DNA of 64,000 nucleotides from Pseudomonas brassicacearum (GTDB lineage Bacteria > Pseudomonadota > Gammaproteobacteria > Pseudomonadales > Pseudomonadaceae). Of this stretch, positions 1 to 8,871 are shown in pieces (position 1 is the stretch's first letter; the number at the start of each line of letters is the position of its first letter). A program made the position numbers and the translations under genes. The notes under the pieces are model-generated. The model made no database searches. It was not told where the DNA came from and worked only from the letters and a program-made list of their open reading frames with translations. The DNA lies in assembly GCF_003732225.1 (NCBI RefSeq), contig NZ_MOBJ01000006.1, forward strand, positions 434,001 to 498,000, in the 5' to 3' direction.

Positions 1-1
1 T

Positions 2-1573
2 TCCACCGCGGATGACCTCGCCCGCTTCGCGCAGATGATGCTCAACGAGGGGCGCGCTGGCGGCGTGCAGATTCTGCGGCCAGCGAGCATCGCCGCGCTC
101 ACGAGTGCCGCCTCGCCGCTCGCGACGGCGCCGTGGCGCGGACTCGGCTGGGATCTGGCCGCACCGTTCGCGTCGAACCATGACCGTCTGCCGCCGATTG
201 GCATGATCGGCCACACCGGATACACCGGCACAGGCCTGTGGATCGATCCGCTGACACGCCAATTCATCGTTATCCTGACCAACCGTGTGTACCCGGACGA
301 CCGCGGTGACGCCCGCCCGCTGCGTGCGCAGTTGCTCGCGCTGCTGGCAAGCCGGGCCCCGCCTGCGAGCGTCGCGCAAATCGGCCGGTTGCTGCCATCG
401 ACGTTGCCGGCACTGAGTGCCGCCGATCGCCTGCCGACCTCGACGGGCCCGGTACAGACCGGCATTGACGTGCTCGAGGCACAGCGGTTTGCGCCGCTCG
501 CCGGCAAGCGCGTGGGCTTGATCACCAATCGCAGCGGCTTCGACGCCGAGGGCCGGCGCACCATCGACGTACTCGCGCACGCGCCAGACGTCACGCTGGC
601 AGCGCTGTTCTCGCCGGAACATGGGCTGAATATCGATATGGACGAGCGAGTCGGCGACACCCTCGACACGGCGACGGGCCTCACCGTACACAGCCTCTAC
701 GGCGCGGCGCGGCGCTTTCCGGCCGGCTCGCTCTCTGGACTGGATGCGCTGATCTTCGACATTCAGGATGCCGGCGTGCGCTTTTTCACCTACGAAACGA
801 CGCTTGGCTACGCACTCGAGGCCGCAGCGGCGCGGCGCATTCCGCTGTTCGTGCTGGACCGGCCTGATCCGCTGGGTGCGCAGCGATTCGGCGGACCGGT
901 GCTGGACAGCCGCCGCGAATCGTTCACCGGCTATTTCCCGGCGCCGCTGCAGCCCGGCATGACGGTCGGCGAACTGGCGAGTCTGTTCAACCGCAACAAG
1001 CACATTGGCGCCGATCTGCGTGTTGTGCCAATGCAGGGATACCGGCGCGCGATGACCTTCACCGACACCGGTCTCGGTTGGGTGCCGCTCTCGCCAAACC
1101 TGCGCACCCTGCCCCAGCTCGACCTCTACCCGGATGTCGGTTTGCTTGAGGGCGCAAAACTGAGCGTGGGACGCGGCACAGCGCATCCGTTCGAGTGGAT
1201 CGGCGCACCTTGGATCAACGCGACCCGGCTCGCACACGCGCTGAATGCCCTCGACCTCGGCGCGCATTTCGAGCCGATCGACTTCGTGCCCACCGAATCA
1301 ACCTGGCACGGTCAGCTCTGTCATGGCGTGAGCATTACTCGCGCCCCGGTGCCTGAGGGACGTCCCGTAGCAAACCTGGGGTTGGCACTGCTCGCCACAC
1401 TGCATGCGCTCTATCCGGGCACGTTAGATCTTGCGGCGACCCGCGACTCAATCGGCTCGCAAACCGTGTGGCAAGCGATCAGCGACGGCGTGACGCCTGA
1501 CGCAGCGCAAGCGCTCGACGCAGCGGCGCTTGAACGCTTCGCGCGACTACGGCAGGAGAACTTGCTCTATTGA
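2..1573 (+). CDS. Serine hydrolase (beta-lactamase fold) fused to DUF1343/NamZ-like domain, 5' end missing
   Basis: The reading frame is open from base 2, so the start lies outside the window. The first ~115 residues look like the end of a class C beta-lactamase-like serine hydrolase, including GHTGYTGTGLWIDP, the late KTG/HTG-type element. From about base 450 a DUF1343 domain begins, with GKRVGLITNRSGF, FSPEHGL and DIQDAGVRFFTYE. DUF1343 includes NamZ, an exo-beta-N-acetylmuramidase that acts on peptidoglycan fragments, so a role in murein recycling is likely; the exact substrate is inferred. It is convergent with the minus-strand usp gene. GC content appears higher than in the stress cluster that follows. 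Confidence 0.8.
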   Translation, partial: STADDLARFAQMMLNEGRAGGVQILRPASIAALTSAASPLATAPWRGLGWDLAAPFASNHDRLPPIGMIGHTGYTGTGLWIDPLTRQFIVILTNRVYPDDRGDARPLRAQLLALLASRAPPASVAQIGRLLPSTLPALSAADRLPTSTGPVQTGIDVLEAQRFAPLAGKRVGLITNRSGFDAEGRRTIDVLAHAPDVTLAALFSPEHGLNIDMDERVGDTLDTATGLTVHSLYGAARRFPAGSLSGLDALIFDIQDAGVRFFTYETTLGYALEAAAARRIPLFVLDRPDPLGAQRFGGPVLDSRRESFTGYFPAPLQPGMTVGELASLFNRNKHIGADLRVVPMQGYRRAMTFTDTGLGWVPLSPNLRTLPQLDLYPDVGLLEGAKLSVGRGTAHPFEWIGAPWINATRLAHALNALDLGAHFEPIDFVPTESTWHGQLCHGVSITRAPVPEGRPVANLGLALLATLHALYPGTLDLAATRDSIGSQTVWQAISDGVTPDAAQALDAAALERFARLRQENLLY

Positions 1574-1652
1574 CAACGGGTACCTGCAGGTGGCCCGCGT
1601 TATCAGGACGGGACTAAACGCTGTCACGGTATTCCGCCACCGCTATGCCCCA

Positions 1653-2564
1653 TCAAGACAGCGGCTTGACGATCATCAGACTGCAGGGAGCCCGGTTCAG
1701 GGTGTTCTCGGCGGTACTGCCGATGAATACGTTAACGCCCCGATAGTGCACGGTGCCCATCACAATCATGTCGAATGCATTATTCGCCGCGAAGCGCTCG
1801 ATCATTGTGTGGGGAGTACCGGTCACTCGATGCCGTCGTACCTGTGTTACCCCGTAGCGTTCGCCGAGCGTATCAAAGGCCTCTTCCTGGGCGTCGTTGA
1901 CAGCGTCTCTCAAGCTTTCTTCCATAGTCAGGTTTTGCAGGTTCACGCCAAGGTCACCCGCCATGGTCCAGCCGCTGACATTGAGCAAGTGCAACTTCGC
2001 ACCACAGGACAGGGCCAGCGTCGAAGCAATGTCGAGGATCTGGACATTAAGACCCTGCGTCAGCTCTTCAAGATGGGAAAGATCAATAGCCGCCAGTATT
2101 TTCGAGGGCAGCGGATTTTTCGCATCGGTCACCAGGTGCAACGGGGCCGGACAGTCACGTAGCAGTAGCCAGTCCAGCGGCCTGTAGAAAACCCGTTTAA
2201 ATGCCGATACGCACTGCACATCCTTAATCACGATGTCCGCCCGAAAGTCATTCACGTACTCAAGCACCTCCTCGATACTCGGTTTGGCCCAGACCACTTC
2301 AGTGGTCACGTCAAGGCCTTTGCACTGCCCAAACCGTGCTTGCTGCTCGAGCCAGTGACGGTGCACCTGCAAGTACCCCTCGCGTGCCTGCGCCATGGAC
2401 TGATGGTCAAACAGGCCAGCAACGGCCAATGCTTCGACGTAATCGAAAGCGACGATGTGTAACATCGCACCGGCCGCCTTCGCCAGGGACTCCGCCCGAT
2501 CAAAAGCGGGGGTACGTGACATTTCGCTCGTGGTGATCAGCAGTAAACGGTTAATTTCGAACAT
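1653..2564 (-). CDS. Universal stress protein, tandem UspA domains (UspE-like)
   Basis: About 303 residues with two consecutive UspA folds. The C-terminal copy ends with the nucleotide-binding signature MIVMGTVHYRG followed by GSTAEN. The open frame runs further upstream, but the ATG at 2564 is preferred: it has a GAGGT ribosome site just upstream and starts MFEINRLLLIT, like the second usp at 5737-6657. Both usp genes share the same leader, GAGGTGTGTGATG. UspE-like proteins in pseudomonads are typically induced under oxygen limitation through Anr, and an Anr-type box lies 137 bases upstream. Function at the protein level is by family only. Confidence 0.9.
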   Translation of the reverse strand: MFEINRLLLITTSEMSRTPAFDRAESLAKAAGAMLHIVAFDYVEALAVAGLFDHQSMAQAREGYLQVHRHWLEQQARFGQCKGLDVTTEVVWAKPSIEEVLEYVNDFRADIVIKDVQCVSAFKRVFYRPLDWLLLRDCPAPLHLVTDAKNPLPSKILAAIDLSHLEELTQGLNVQILDIASTLALSCGAKLHLLNVSGWTMAGDLGVNLQNLTMEESLRDAVNDAQEEAFDTLGERYGVTQVRRHRVTGTPHTMIERFAANNAFDMIVMGTVHYRGVNVFIGSTAENTLNRAPCSLMIVKPLS

Positions 2565-2700
2565 CACACACCTCGTCGGCAGACGCTTTGTCAGTTGAGT
2601 CTGATGAACAGCACTCCTTTGCTGGCTTTCCATCAGTAAACGGATCGACGAAAAACATCACTGATGAGTATCGATACTGAGCGGCAGGCGTTTGATGAGG

Positions 2701-2714
2701 TTGATAAAAATCAC
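2701..2714. promoter_or_regulatory. Anr/FNR-type box (9 of 10 consensus positions)
   Basis: TTGATAAAAATCAC matches TTGAT-N4-ATCAA except at the last base. It lies in the divergent gap between the minus-strand usp (start 2564) and the ftsH-like gene (start 2971), so it could serve either gene. Its distance fits activation of the usp from a start site near 2666. The Anr-like regulator gene is 2 kb away. Confidence 0.6.
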
Positions 2715-2970
2715 AAAAAACCATTGTTGTGCGCCTAAGACCAAAAAGTGCCCGACTCCCAAGCGTAGAACCGCAAGTCGATACCAGGCTCCTGCAGCCC
2801 GTTGCGAGCTACGGAGCCTGACAGCTCGATGTTCAGCGTAAATCCGGCGCTCGAGCTGATGGCGTCTAGAATCGTATTCAGATGCCCAAAGGGCTTGAGC
2901 CTCAGCACTGGACGATTGAGCCGATGCGCAGGGTGCCCGCCCACGCCCGTCTTCCCCCTGAGCCAAGGCC

Positions 2971-4813
2971 ATGAAGAAGAATCACCAGTGGAATCTTTCC
3001 TACTTCGCTATCACCTTTATAGTTCTTGCGCTCGCTCAGCTTTTTTTTTGTTGAACGTCATGCTGTGCAGAGCATCCCCTACAGTCAGTTCTTGCAACTG
3101 TTGGACGAGCATAAGGTCAGCGAGTTGCGGGTCGAGAAGGACCAGATCAGCGGCAAGCTGCAAGAGCCCATCGACGGCCGTGACCTGTTCACCACCGTGC
3201 GGGTCGACCCCACGCTGGCGGCTGAATTGGCTCCATCAGGTGTCGGCTTTACCGGAGTCAGCGAAAACACACTGCTGAACGGGCTGCTGGGTTGGCTCCT
3301 GCCCTTTGCCATGATCATGGCGCTCTGGCATTTCCTGTTTCGCAGCATGGCTGAAAAACAGGGCATTGGCGGGCTGATGAATATCGGCAAGTCACAGGCC
3401 AAGGTATTTGTCGAGCGTGATACCGGCGTCACCTTCGCCGATGTAGCCGGCATCGATGAAGCCAAGGCCGAACTGGTGGAAATTGTCTCGTTCCTGAAGG
3501 ACAAGGCCAAATACGCACGTCTGGGGGCCCATATTCCCAAGGGCACCCTGCTGGTCGGCCCACCTGGCACCGGCAAGACCCTGGTCGCCAAGGCTATCGC
3601 CGGTGAAGCCGGAGTACCGTTTTTCTCGATTTCCGGTTCCGCATTCGTCGAAATGTTCGTCGGTATCGGTGCCGCTCGAGTGCGCGACTTGTTTGAGCAG
3701 GCACGGCAAGCGGCACCTTGCATTATTTTCATCGACGAACTCGACGCCTTGGGCAAAATGCGCGGTGTCGGTGCGTTGGGTGGCAACGACGAAAAAGAGC
3801 AGACCCTTAACCAGCTTCTGGCCGAGCTGGACGGTTTCGACCCGCGTGAAGGTGTGGTCCTGCTGGCGGCGACCAATCGGCCAGAGATCCTTGATCCGGC
3901 GCTGTTGCGGGCCGGTCGCTTCGACCGTCAACTGGTGATCGACCGCCCCGATCGAAAAGGCCGACAGGCCATCCTCAAGGTCCATCTGAAAAAAATCACC
4001 GTGGCGCCCGACATCGACTCCGAACGTATCGCCGAAATCACCACGGGCTTCACCGGTGCGGACCTGGCGAACCTGATCAACGAAGCCGCCATCGTTGCCA
4101 CCCGCCGGGGAGGCCAGACCGTCAACCTCGACGACTTCACGGCTGCGGTGGAACGCATCGTCGCGGGTGTCGAACGCAAGAGCAGCCTGCTAAGGCCTGA
4201 TGAACGCCTGGTGGTGGCCTATCACGAAATGGGGCATGCCTTGGCCGCTGGCACCTTGCCGGGGATGGACCCGGTACACAAAGTCTCGATCATCCCCCGT
4301 TCCATTGGCTCGCTGGGTTATACCTTGCAGCGACCGACCGAGGATCACTTCCTGATCAGTTGTCAGATGCTCAAGGATCGAATAGCCGTACTGATGGCCG
4401 GCCGGGCTGCCGAGTACATTGTCTATGGCCAGATCTCCACAGGCGCCGCCGACGATTTGGCCCGGGCGACCGACATCGCCCGGCAGTTGATCACCCGTTT
4501 CGGCATGAGTGCCGAACTCGGTCAGTCGGTATTGGAACGGCAAAATCCTACCTATTTGGGCGAGCACATGGCCGGATTTGGCCAGAAGGACTATTCGGAG
4601 CAAACCTCACGGGAAATCGACCTGGGCATCCGTGCCTTGCTGGATGAAGCCTATGGCCGTGCCAAAACGCTGCTCGACAGTCGTCGGGCCGACCTGGATG
4701 CCGGCGCCCACCTGCTGCTGGAAAAGGAAACACTGACTCCCGAAGAGTTCCCTCCATTGATACCCCTCAATTCCTCCTCGACGTCGCCGCAACCGACACA
4801 GGCACCTCCGTAA
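2971..4813 (+). CDS. ftsH: FtsH-type membrane AAA+ zinc metalloprotease, apparent frameshift at a T9 run
   Basis: Membrane-bound ATP-dependent protease. The large frame has Walker A GPPGTGKT, Walker B FIDELDA, the second region of homology [21 protein letters not shown] (shown in part) and the zinc motif HEMGH. The N-terminus does not fit this frame. The ATG at 2971 encodes [20 protein letters not shown], an ideal first membrane helix, but the frame stops just after nine T residues at 3041-3049. With eight T the helix runs into [16 protein letters not shown], the expected periplasmic start of the family. Otherwise translation must begin at a TTG at 3026 and lose most of the helix. So the gene has a sequencing or real frameshift, or is expressed by slippage. 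It lies upstream of the Anr-like regulator and is likely a second FtsH rather than the housekeeping copy. Confidence 0.85.
3041..3049 (+). repeat. T9 homopolymer at the ftsH frameshift
   Basis: Nine T residues fall exactly where the N-terminal helix frame and the main ftsH frame separate. Eight T would join them into one continuous protein. Runs of this length are prone to polymerase slippage and also to sequencing error. Confidence 0.7.
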
Positions 4814-4925
4814 GGATCAATCCTTGCCATCTCCGTTTGTCGTACACCCTCCCCCCGGTTTACACATTAAGAGCTTGCCCGGGTTCTCAACACCTATGCT
4901 TGATACATTCATAGAGGGGTGCGTC

Positions 4926-5678
4926 ATGTCACCGTCTGAGGTTCGGCCACTTCACGTTCATTACCTCAAGGCTGCCTGTTCCAACTGCAGCGTGCTGGAG
5001 TTGTGCCTGCCAATTGGCCTGACCGGCCAGGAAGTAGAGCGACTGGACACCCTGATCGTCCAGCGCATGAAAGTTAAAAAAGGCGCTGCGTTGTATCGCA
5101 CGGGCGATCCATTGCGCTCGCTTTACGCGGTACGCATAGGCTCTTTCAAGACCAATGTGCTTTCTATTGATGGTCGCGAGCAGGTGACCGGCTTTCAAAT
5201 ACCCGGTGAGATGCTCGGTCTGGACGCCATCAGCGCAGACCAGCACGCCTGTAATGCTTTCGCCCTTGAGGACAGCGAAGTGTGTCCCATCCATTTCACC
5301 CAGCTGGAAAAGCTTGCCCATGAGCTGCCTTCGCTGCAGCACAACCTGAACAAACTCCTGAGCCGCGAAATAGTGCGTGATCACGACATGCTGATGATGA
5401 TGGGCAAGATGAACTCGGACGAACGCCTGGCGGCCTTTCTGCTGAACCTGTCGCAGCGGCTTAACCTGCGCGGTTATTCGTCCCTGGAGTTTGTGCTGAA
5501 GATGCGTCGCGAAGAGATCGGTTCCTACCTGGGGCTGCGTCTGGAAACCATCTGCCGAGGCATTGCCCATCTGCGCGATCAGGCACTGGTCGAAATCTCC
5601 GGTCGTAACGTCAAAGTCCTGAATATGGAGGGGCTCAAGCATCTGATCGCAGGCTGTCACCGGGAAGCGCCTCTCTGA
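4926..5678 (+). CDS. Anr/FNR-family oxygen-sensing transcriptional regulator (paralog)
   Basis: A 250-residue CRP/FNR-family protein close in length to Anr. Cysteines at about 18, 21, 27 and 120 match the four ligands of the FNR 4Fe-4S cluster. A cyclic-nucleotide-like sensor domain is followed by a C-terminal winged helix. The recognition helix reads ETICR where FNR has ETISR, so the serine contact is a cysteine here. The ATG at 4926 is chosen because GAGGGG lies 6 bases upstream and the alignment with Anr starts there; the frame continues to a TTG at 4824. It sits between ftsH and the second usp, and boxes of its expected type precede both usp genes, suggesting local control. It is probably a paralog, not the main Anr. 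Confidence 0.88.
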   Translation: MSPSEVRPLHVHYLKAACSNCSVLELCLPIGLTGQEVERLDTLIVQRMKVKKGAALYRTGDPLRSLYAVRIGSFKTNVLSIDGREQVTGFQIPGEMLGLDAISADQHACNAFALEDSEVCPIHFTQLEKLAHELPSLQHNLNKLLSREIVRDHDMLMMMGKMNSDERLAAFLLNLSQRLNLRGYSSLEFVLKMRREEIGSYLGLRLETICRGIAHLRDQALVEISGRNVKVLNMEGLKHLIAGCHREAPL

Positions 5679-5736
5679 CGATGCCAATCAAGCGCTGACG
5701 CACCTGAAGACAGCCAGGTCAAAGGTGCAATCGTGC

Positions 5737-6657
5737 TCACTCCCTGACGGCCAAACCGGGTGACCTGACCGCCAGAATACTTCCCGGCACCGAATAAAGG
5801 GCTCGTTCGGTGGTGCTGCCGATCAGCCGATCCAGCCCAACCCGGTGCACAGTACCCATCACCACCACATCGGCCAGGTACTCCTCGACAAACTCACTCA
5901 ATACCCGAACCGGCTGACCCATGACAAAGTGCCGACGTTCAGGCGGTACACCATAGCGGTCAGCCAGGGTCACAAAGGCCAGATGCAGGGACTCACGCAG
6001 CTCCTCGATGAAATCCACGCCCCATCCTTCGTTGACCAATGCAGCATCACCATTGAAGGCAGGCGACAGGTCATAGGCGTACAGCAAATGCAGCGGTGCA
6101 TCGCACTGCACGGCAAGGGCGTTCGCGGTCTGGATGATAGTGTCGTTGAGGCCACTGATCTGGGTCTGCGGGTCGAAGGGGTCCACCGCTGCCACGATCC
6201 GATGAGGCAAACTGTAACGGGCCTGGTTGACCAAGTGCACAGGCACCGGGCACTCACGCAGCAGATGGCAATCGAGTGGCGTGATAAACACCCGTTTGAG
6301 CACCGGCTCCAACGTGGCGTCCTTGATCAGCAGGTCAGGCTTGAACTCCTCGACATGCTTCAAGATATCCAGCAGCGGATGGGTGGTGAAGAGCACTTCC
6401 ACCGAGACTTTCAGTCCCTCACCGCTCAGCCGCTGGATTTCCTCCGACATCCAGCGACGATAGCGACGCAGATAGCTCTGAAAAGCCGCCTCATCGACTT
6501 TTTCATCCCACAAATGAACGATTGGCACCGGCTCGACAAAGGCACATACATGCAAGACCGCCCCACTCGCCTTGGCCAGGGCGACCGCGCGCAGCAAGGC
6601 TGGAGATTGATGCAGGGTTCGGTCGGCGATCAGCAGTAAACGTTGATATTGACCCAT
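5737..6657 (-). CDS. Universal stress protein, tandem UspA domains (UspE-like)
   Basis: 306 residues, two UspA folds. The second carries DVVVMGTVHRVG followed by GSTTERALY, the nucleotide-binding loop. It resembles the 1653-2564 protein along its length and has the same ribosome-site leader. The ATG at 6657 is preferred to the GTG directly before it. A perfect TTGAT-N4-ATCAA box lies 74 bases upstream, an arrangement expected for Anr-activated usp genes of pseudomonads. It is convergent with the Anr-like regulator gene, whose stop is 58 bases away. Confidence 0.9.
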   Translation of the reverse strand: MGQYQRLLLIADRTLHQSPALLRAVALAKASGAVLHVCAFVEPVPIVHLWDEKVDEAAFQSYLRRYRRWMSEEIQRLSGEGLKVSVEVLFTTHPLLDILKHVEEFKPDLLIKDATLEPVLKRVFITPLDCHLLRECPVPVHLVNQARYSLPHRIVAAVDPFDPQTQISGLNDTIIQTANALAVQCDAPLHLLYAYDLSPAFNGDAALVNEGWGVDFIEELRESLHLAFVTLADRYGVPPERRHFVMGQPVRVLSEFVEEYLADVVVMGTVHRVGLDRLIGSTTERALYSVPGSILAVRSPGLAVRE

Positions 6658-6730
6658 CACACACCTCGGCTCGGCACCGGTCTATCCCGCCGGCATGCTC
6701 CAAGACTGCGCTCATTGCCCCCCAATGCAG

Positions 6731-6744
6731 TTGATTTACATCAA
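6731..6744. promoter_or_regulatory. Perfect Anr/FNR box
   Basis: TTGATTTACATCAA is an exact TTGAT-N4-ATCAA palindrome. Its centre is about 80 bases from the start of the minus-strand usp gene, consistent with a class II activator site and a start site near 6696. Confidence 0.75.
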
Positions 6745-6825
6745 ATCCGGGCAATTGATGGCACCCGCACCAAGTATCTGATCCAGATCAGATTCGACTG
6801 TCGTCAATGGCGTAAAAACGGTTTT

Positions 6826-6951
6826 CATCAGATGTATTCCATTGATGCCTCAAGCAATGCGCCCATGCGTGATTTGGCAAAATTCTTGGGGTTTGAAACC
6901 CATAGCGATCCTGACGATGCCCGCCAGGTCATTTACCGCCTCATGCTGTAA
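6826..6951 (+). pseudogene. Remnant of a GNAT acetyltransferase C-terminus
   Basis: The plus-strand frame contains MYSIDASSNAPMRDLAKFLG, then a segment ending DARQVIYRLML and a stop. This resembles the C-terminal end of the GNAT domains of the protein acetyltransferase (Pat) type. No start, acetyl-CoA loop or upstream domain is present; the rest is gone. The call rests on motif resemblance only. Confidence 0.45.
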
Positions 6952-7002
6952 AAAACGCCCCTTGGTGCACCGCACACTGGCGCTCCAGGGACGATTCAAT
7001 AC

Positions 7003-7200
7003 TTATGACTGCAACAACTCGCCCGGTTTGATCGCCAGCACACTGCACGGCGCTTGATGCAAGAGATGTTCGGCGGTGCTGCCCAAGCGTTTGTTCAAAC
7101 CTCTATGCTGCACCGTTCCCATGACGATGATGTCCGTCAGGTGATTGGTCGAAAACTCGCAGAAGGTGCGTTGAAAATCTACTGCTAAACGGTCCAAAAT
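7003..7200 (-). pseudogene. Remnant of a third universal stress protein (C-terminal end)
   Basis: The minus-strand frame encodes LTDIIVMGTVQHRGLNKRLG, GSTAEHLLHQAPCSVLAIKP, which aligns with the C-terminus of the two intact usp genes. The N-terminal ~230 residues are missing and the upstream part of the frame is unrelated. It therefore looks like a deletion remnant of a third tandem usp, with the small plus-strand gene at 7241 beginning where the homology ends. Confidence 0.7.
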
Positions 7201-7240
7201 CATGTTCATGGACAGAATGAGTCCACGCTCGGAGATCCGC

Positions 7241-7471
7241 ATGAAACGCGAAGAGGTCAAAACCAAACACGGTGAAGGCATGCACTTCGACACGCATGTG
7301 ATCGTTAACCCGGCCAACACGCACGAGTGGATCATCCTGTTCAAAAAAGACGCGGGAAGCAGCTATTTTCTGGTCAATGACAACGAGGAAATCGAGTCAT
7401 TTGGACACCTGGATGACCTGATCCATGAGCTTCGGGCCATTGGCATCAAGTCCGCCGAAGTTCACTTCTGA
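7241..7471 (+). CDS. Small conserved hypothetical protein
   Basis: 76 residues starting MKREEVKTKHGEGMHFDTHV. The start is chosen at the ATG at 7241 because GGAG lies 6 bases upstream; the frame extends upstream without another good site. It is soluble and acidic, with no recognised domain and no membrane segment. It is followed by a clear hairpin terminator at about 7601. I cannot assign a function; the clean ribosome site and terminator argue that it is real. Confidence 0.65.
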   Translation: MKREEVKTKHGEGMHFDTHVIVNPANTHEWIILFKKDAGSSYFLVNDNEEIESFGHLDDLIHELRAIGIKSAEVHF

Positions 7472-7600
7472 TGACGCCTCTCTTGGAGTTTGATCATGTC
7501 AGTGAGCGTCGAGCATCTGCCTAGCCAAAGCGATGAGCTTTGGTCGGTTTGCTTCAGTGGGAGCCGCATGAGTCGCCACAAAAACCAATCAAAAACAAAA

Positions 7601-7625
7601 AACCCGCACATGGCGGGTTTTCTGT
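7601..7625. terminator. Rho-independent terminator, probably bidirectional
   Basis: AACCCGC-acatg-GCGGGTT hairpin. It is followed by TTTTCTGTTT on the plus strand and, read on the minus strand, by a long T-rich tract. It can end the small gene at 7241-7471 and also the minus-strand gene at 7733. Confidence 0.75.
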
Positions 7626-7732
7626 TTGATGGGGTCAAATCCTTTTGTCAGCTCAATCTGCGCTCCCGTATGTGAGCGATTCGTGAAAAGCATGTCGCAG
7701 GATTGAGAAGAAGACGGACCGCACCGAACACG

Positions 7733-8065
7733 CTATTTAACTGAATCCGAAACGGGCTCCGGCAACCGTCTCCCGAGCACATCCAGCAGATCACAGCCAT
7801 CGCGCAGCGGAATCGCACACAGCAACGCGAAATCATTCAAAATCACCGAATCACTGGCAATCTCCCCCCGCATAGCCAGGTTCTCCAGCACCTGAGTCAC
7901 CGCACGAATGCGATAACCAGCTGCGCTGAGCAGGATATCGAGCGGCGCGTGGGTATCGACGAACAAGGTGGGCATGTCAGAGCAGTTGCTGGTGAGGGCC
8001 ATGTAGCGGTTGGCGGGATGGGAGGTTGGCGGGACGTAGGGTGGATCGGGGTTATAAGTGTTCAT
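7733..8065 (-). CDS. Small Pseudomonas protein, DUF6124/DUF3077-like
   Basis: 110 residues starting MNTYNPDPPYVPPTSHPANR, with AGAGG 7 bases before the ATG. The N-terminal proline-rich stretch, the central MPTLFVDTHAPLDILLSAAG segment and the predicted two-helix remainder resemble the small DUF6124/DUF3077 proteins present in many copies in pseudomonads. Their function is unknown to me. There are no membrane segments. Family assignment is by pattern memory and is tentative. Confidence 0.65.
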   Translation of the reverse strand: MNTYNPDPPYVPPTSHPANRYMALTSNCSDMPTLFVDTHAPLDILLSAAGYRIRAVTQVLENLAMRGEIASDSVILNDFALLCAIPLRDGCDLLDVLGRRLPEPVSDSVK

Positions 8066-8490
8066 ATTGAAGCCTCTAGTAGAAATGGAAGCTGCCGCTT
8101 ACGCGTCTCTCATAGTTTTGAAGGGTTCCTACACCCCGCCACTGAATGTGCAGTGACACCTGAAGCCTATCGATGGAACTCATTTCACACCAGTTCATGA
8201 ACACCGCTACAACCTGCGGGAAATCTCCGACGAGCTTGCCCAGAAACTTCACCGCCTGACCGACCGCCATCGCGCCATCGGTATCTACACATCTCTGATG
8301 ACCGCCAAATCTCCCGTAGGAGCTGCCGCAGGCTGCGATCTTTTGATCTTCGGGCCCTTGCGGACGCCAAAAGATCGCAGCCTGCGGCAGCTCCTACGGG
8401 TGATCTGACCGGAACTGAAAAATGTGCAGATACCCATGGCTTGCCCGCGATCGAGCGCGAAGCGGTCGTAGGCAAATAGATCCGTCTGCG
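8066..8490. other. Intergenic stretch with a REP-type repeat and a short gene-like relic
   Basis: The stretch between the small minus-strand gene and the Rhs immunity candidate. It holds the 33-base inverted repeat at 8313-8400. Before it, a plus-strand frame at about 8155-8320 reads PIDGTHFTPVHEHRYNLREI and continues with ISDELAQKLHRLTDR. It has coding-like composition but no start, and it runs into the repeat. No intact gene is seen. Confidence 0.5.
8313..8400. repeat. REP-type inverted repeat (33-base arms)
   Basis: The arms 8313-8345 and 8368-8400 are perfect reverse complements. They contain CGTAGGAGCTGCCGCAGGCT, the common core of extragenic palindromes in fluorescent pseudomonads, and surround a 22-base loop. 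It lies downstream of the Rhs module. Confidence 0.85.
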
Positions 8491-8871
8491 TTAACTGCAG
8501 AAAGCCACGTCAATCCGATCTACTTTAATCCTTACAAATTTCTCATTGAACGACGGGTATTCGTAGTGAATATCCTGATCCGAAAACTCAATGAATGATT
8601 TGAAAACGCCCCCATCCAAAAAACCATAGAGAAAACACGAAAAGCCCTCATCGCACATTTCAACCATGGACCCTTTCTCCTCAGCCATTACGATGAAGTT
8701 GTCGTCAGGAAGAACCATGTCCATCTCAATGTCATAGCTTCCTCCCACCTCAATATTTCCAGGGCAATAACTCAAAAAGCACTTAACGAGAGTACCGTTA
8801 ACGAGTAGCACAACCTCTTCCTCGACTGCCTCACTTATCGCGATCACCAGCGCACGTTCTGTTTTACTCAT
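8491..8871 (-). CDS. Probable immunity protein of the Rhs toxin
   Basis: 126 residues, acidic, no membrane segment or signal peptide, starting MSKTERALVIAISEAVEEEV. Its ATG overlaps the last 8 bases of the rhs gene, the usual position of a cognate immunity gene. Like the toxin tip before it, the gene is clearly more AT-rich than the Rhs core, suggesting both were swapped in together. I recognise no family. The immunity role is inferred only from position, size and composition. Confidence 0.65.
   Translation of the reverse strand: MSKTERALVIAISEAVEEEVVLLVNGTLVKCFLSYCPGNIEVGGSYDIEMDMVLPDDNFIVMAEEKGSMVEMCDEGFSCFLYGFLDGGVFKSFIEFSDQDIHYEYPSFNEKFVRIKVDRIDVAFCS

Noticed and set aside
2701..2714. 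TTGATGAGGTTGAT just before the 2701 box as a second Anr site
   Set aside because: It is a direct repeat of TTGAT and lacks the ATCAA half, so it does not fit the palindromic consensus.
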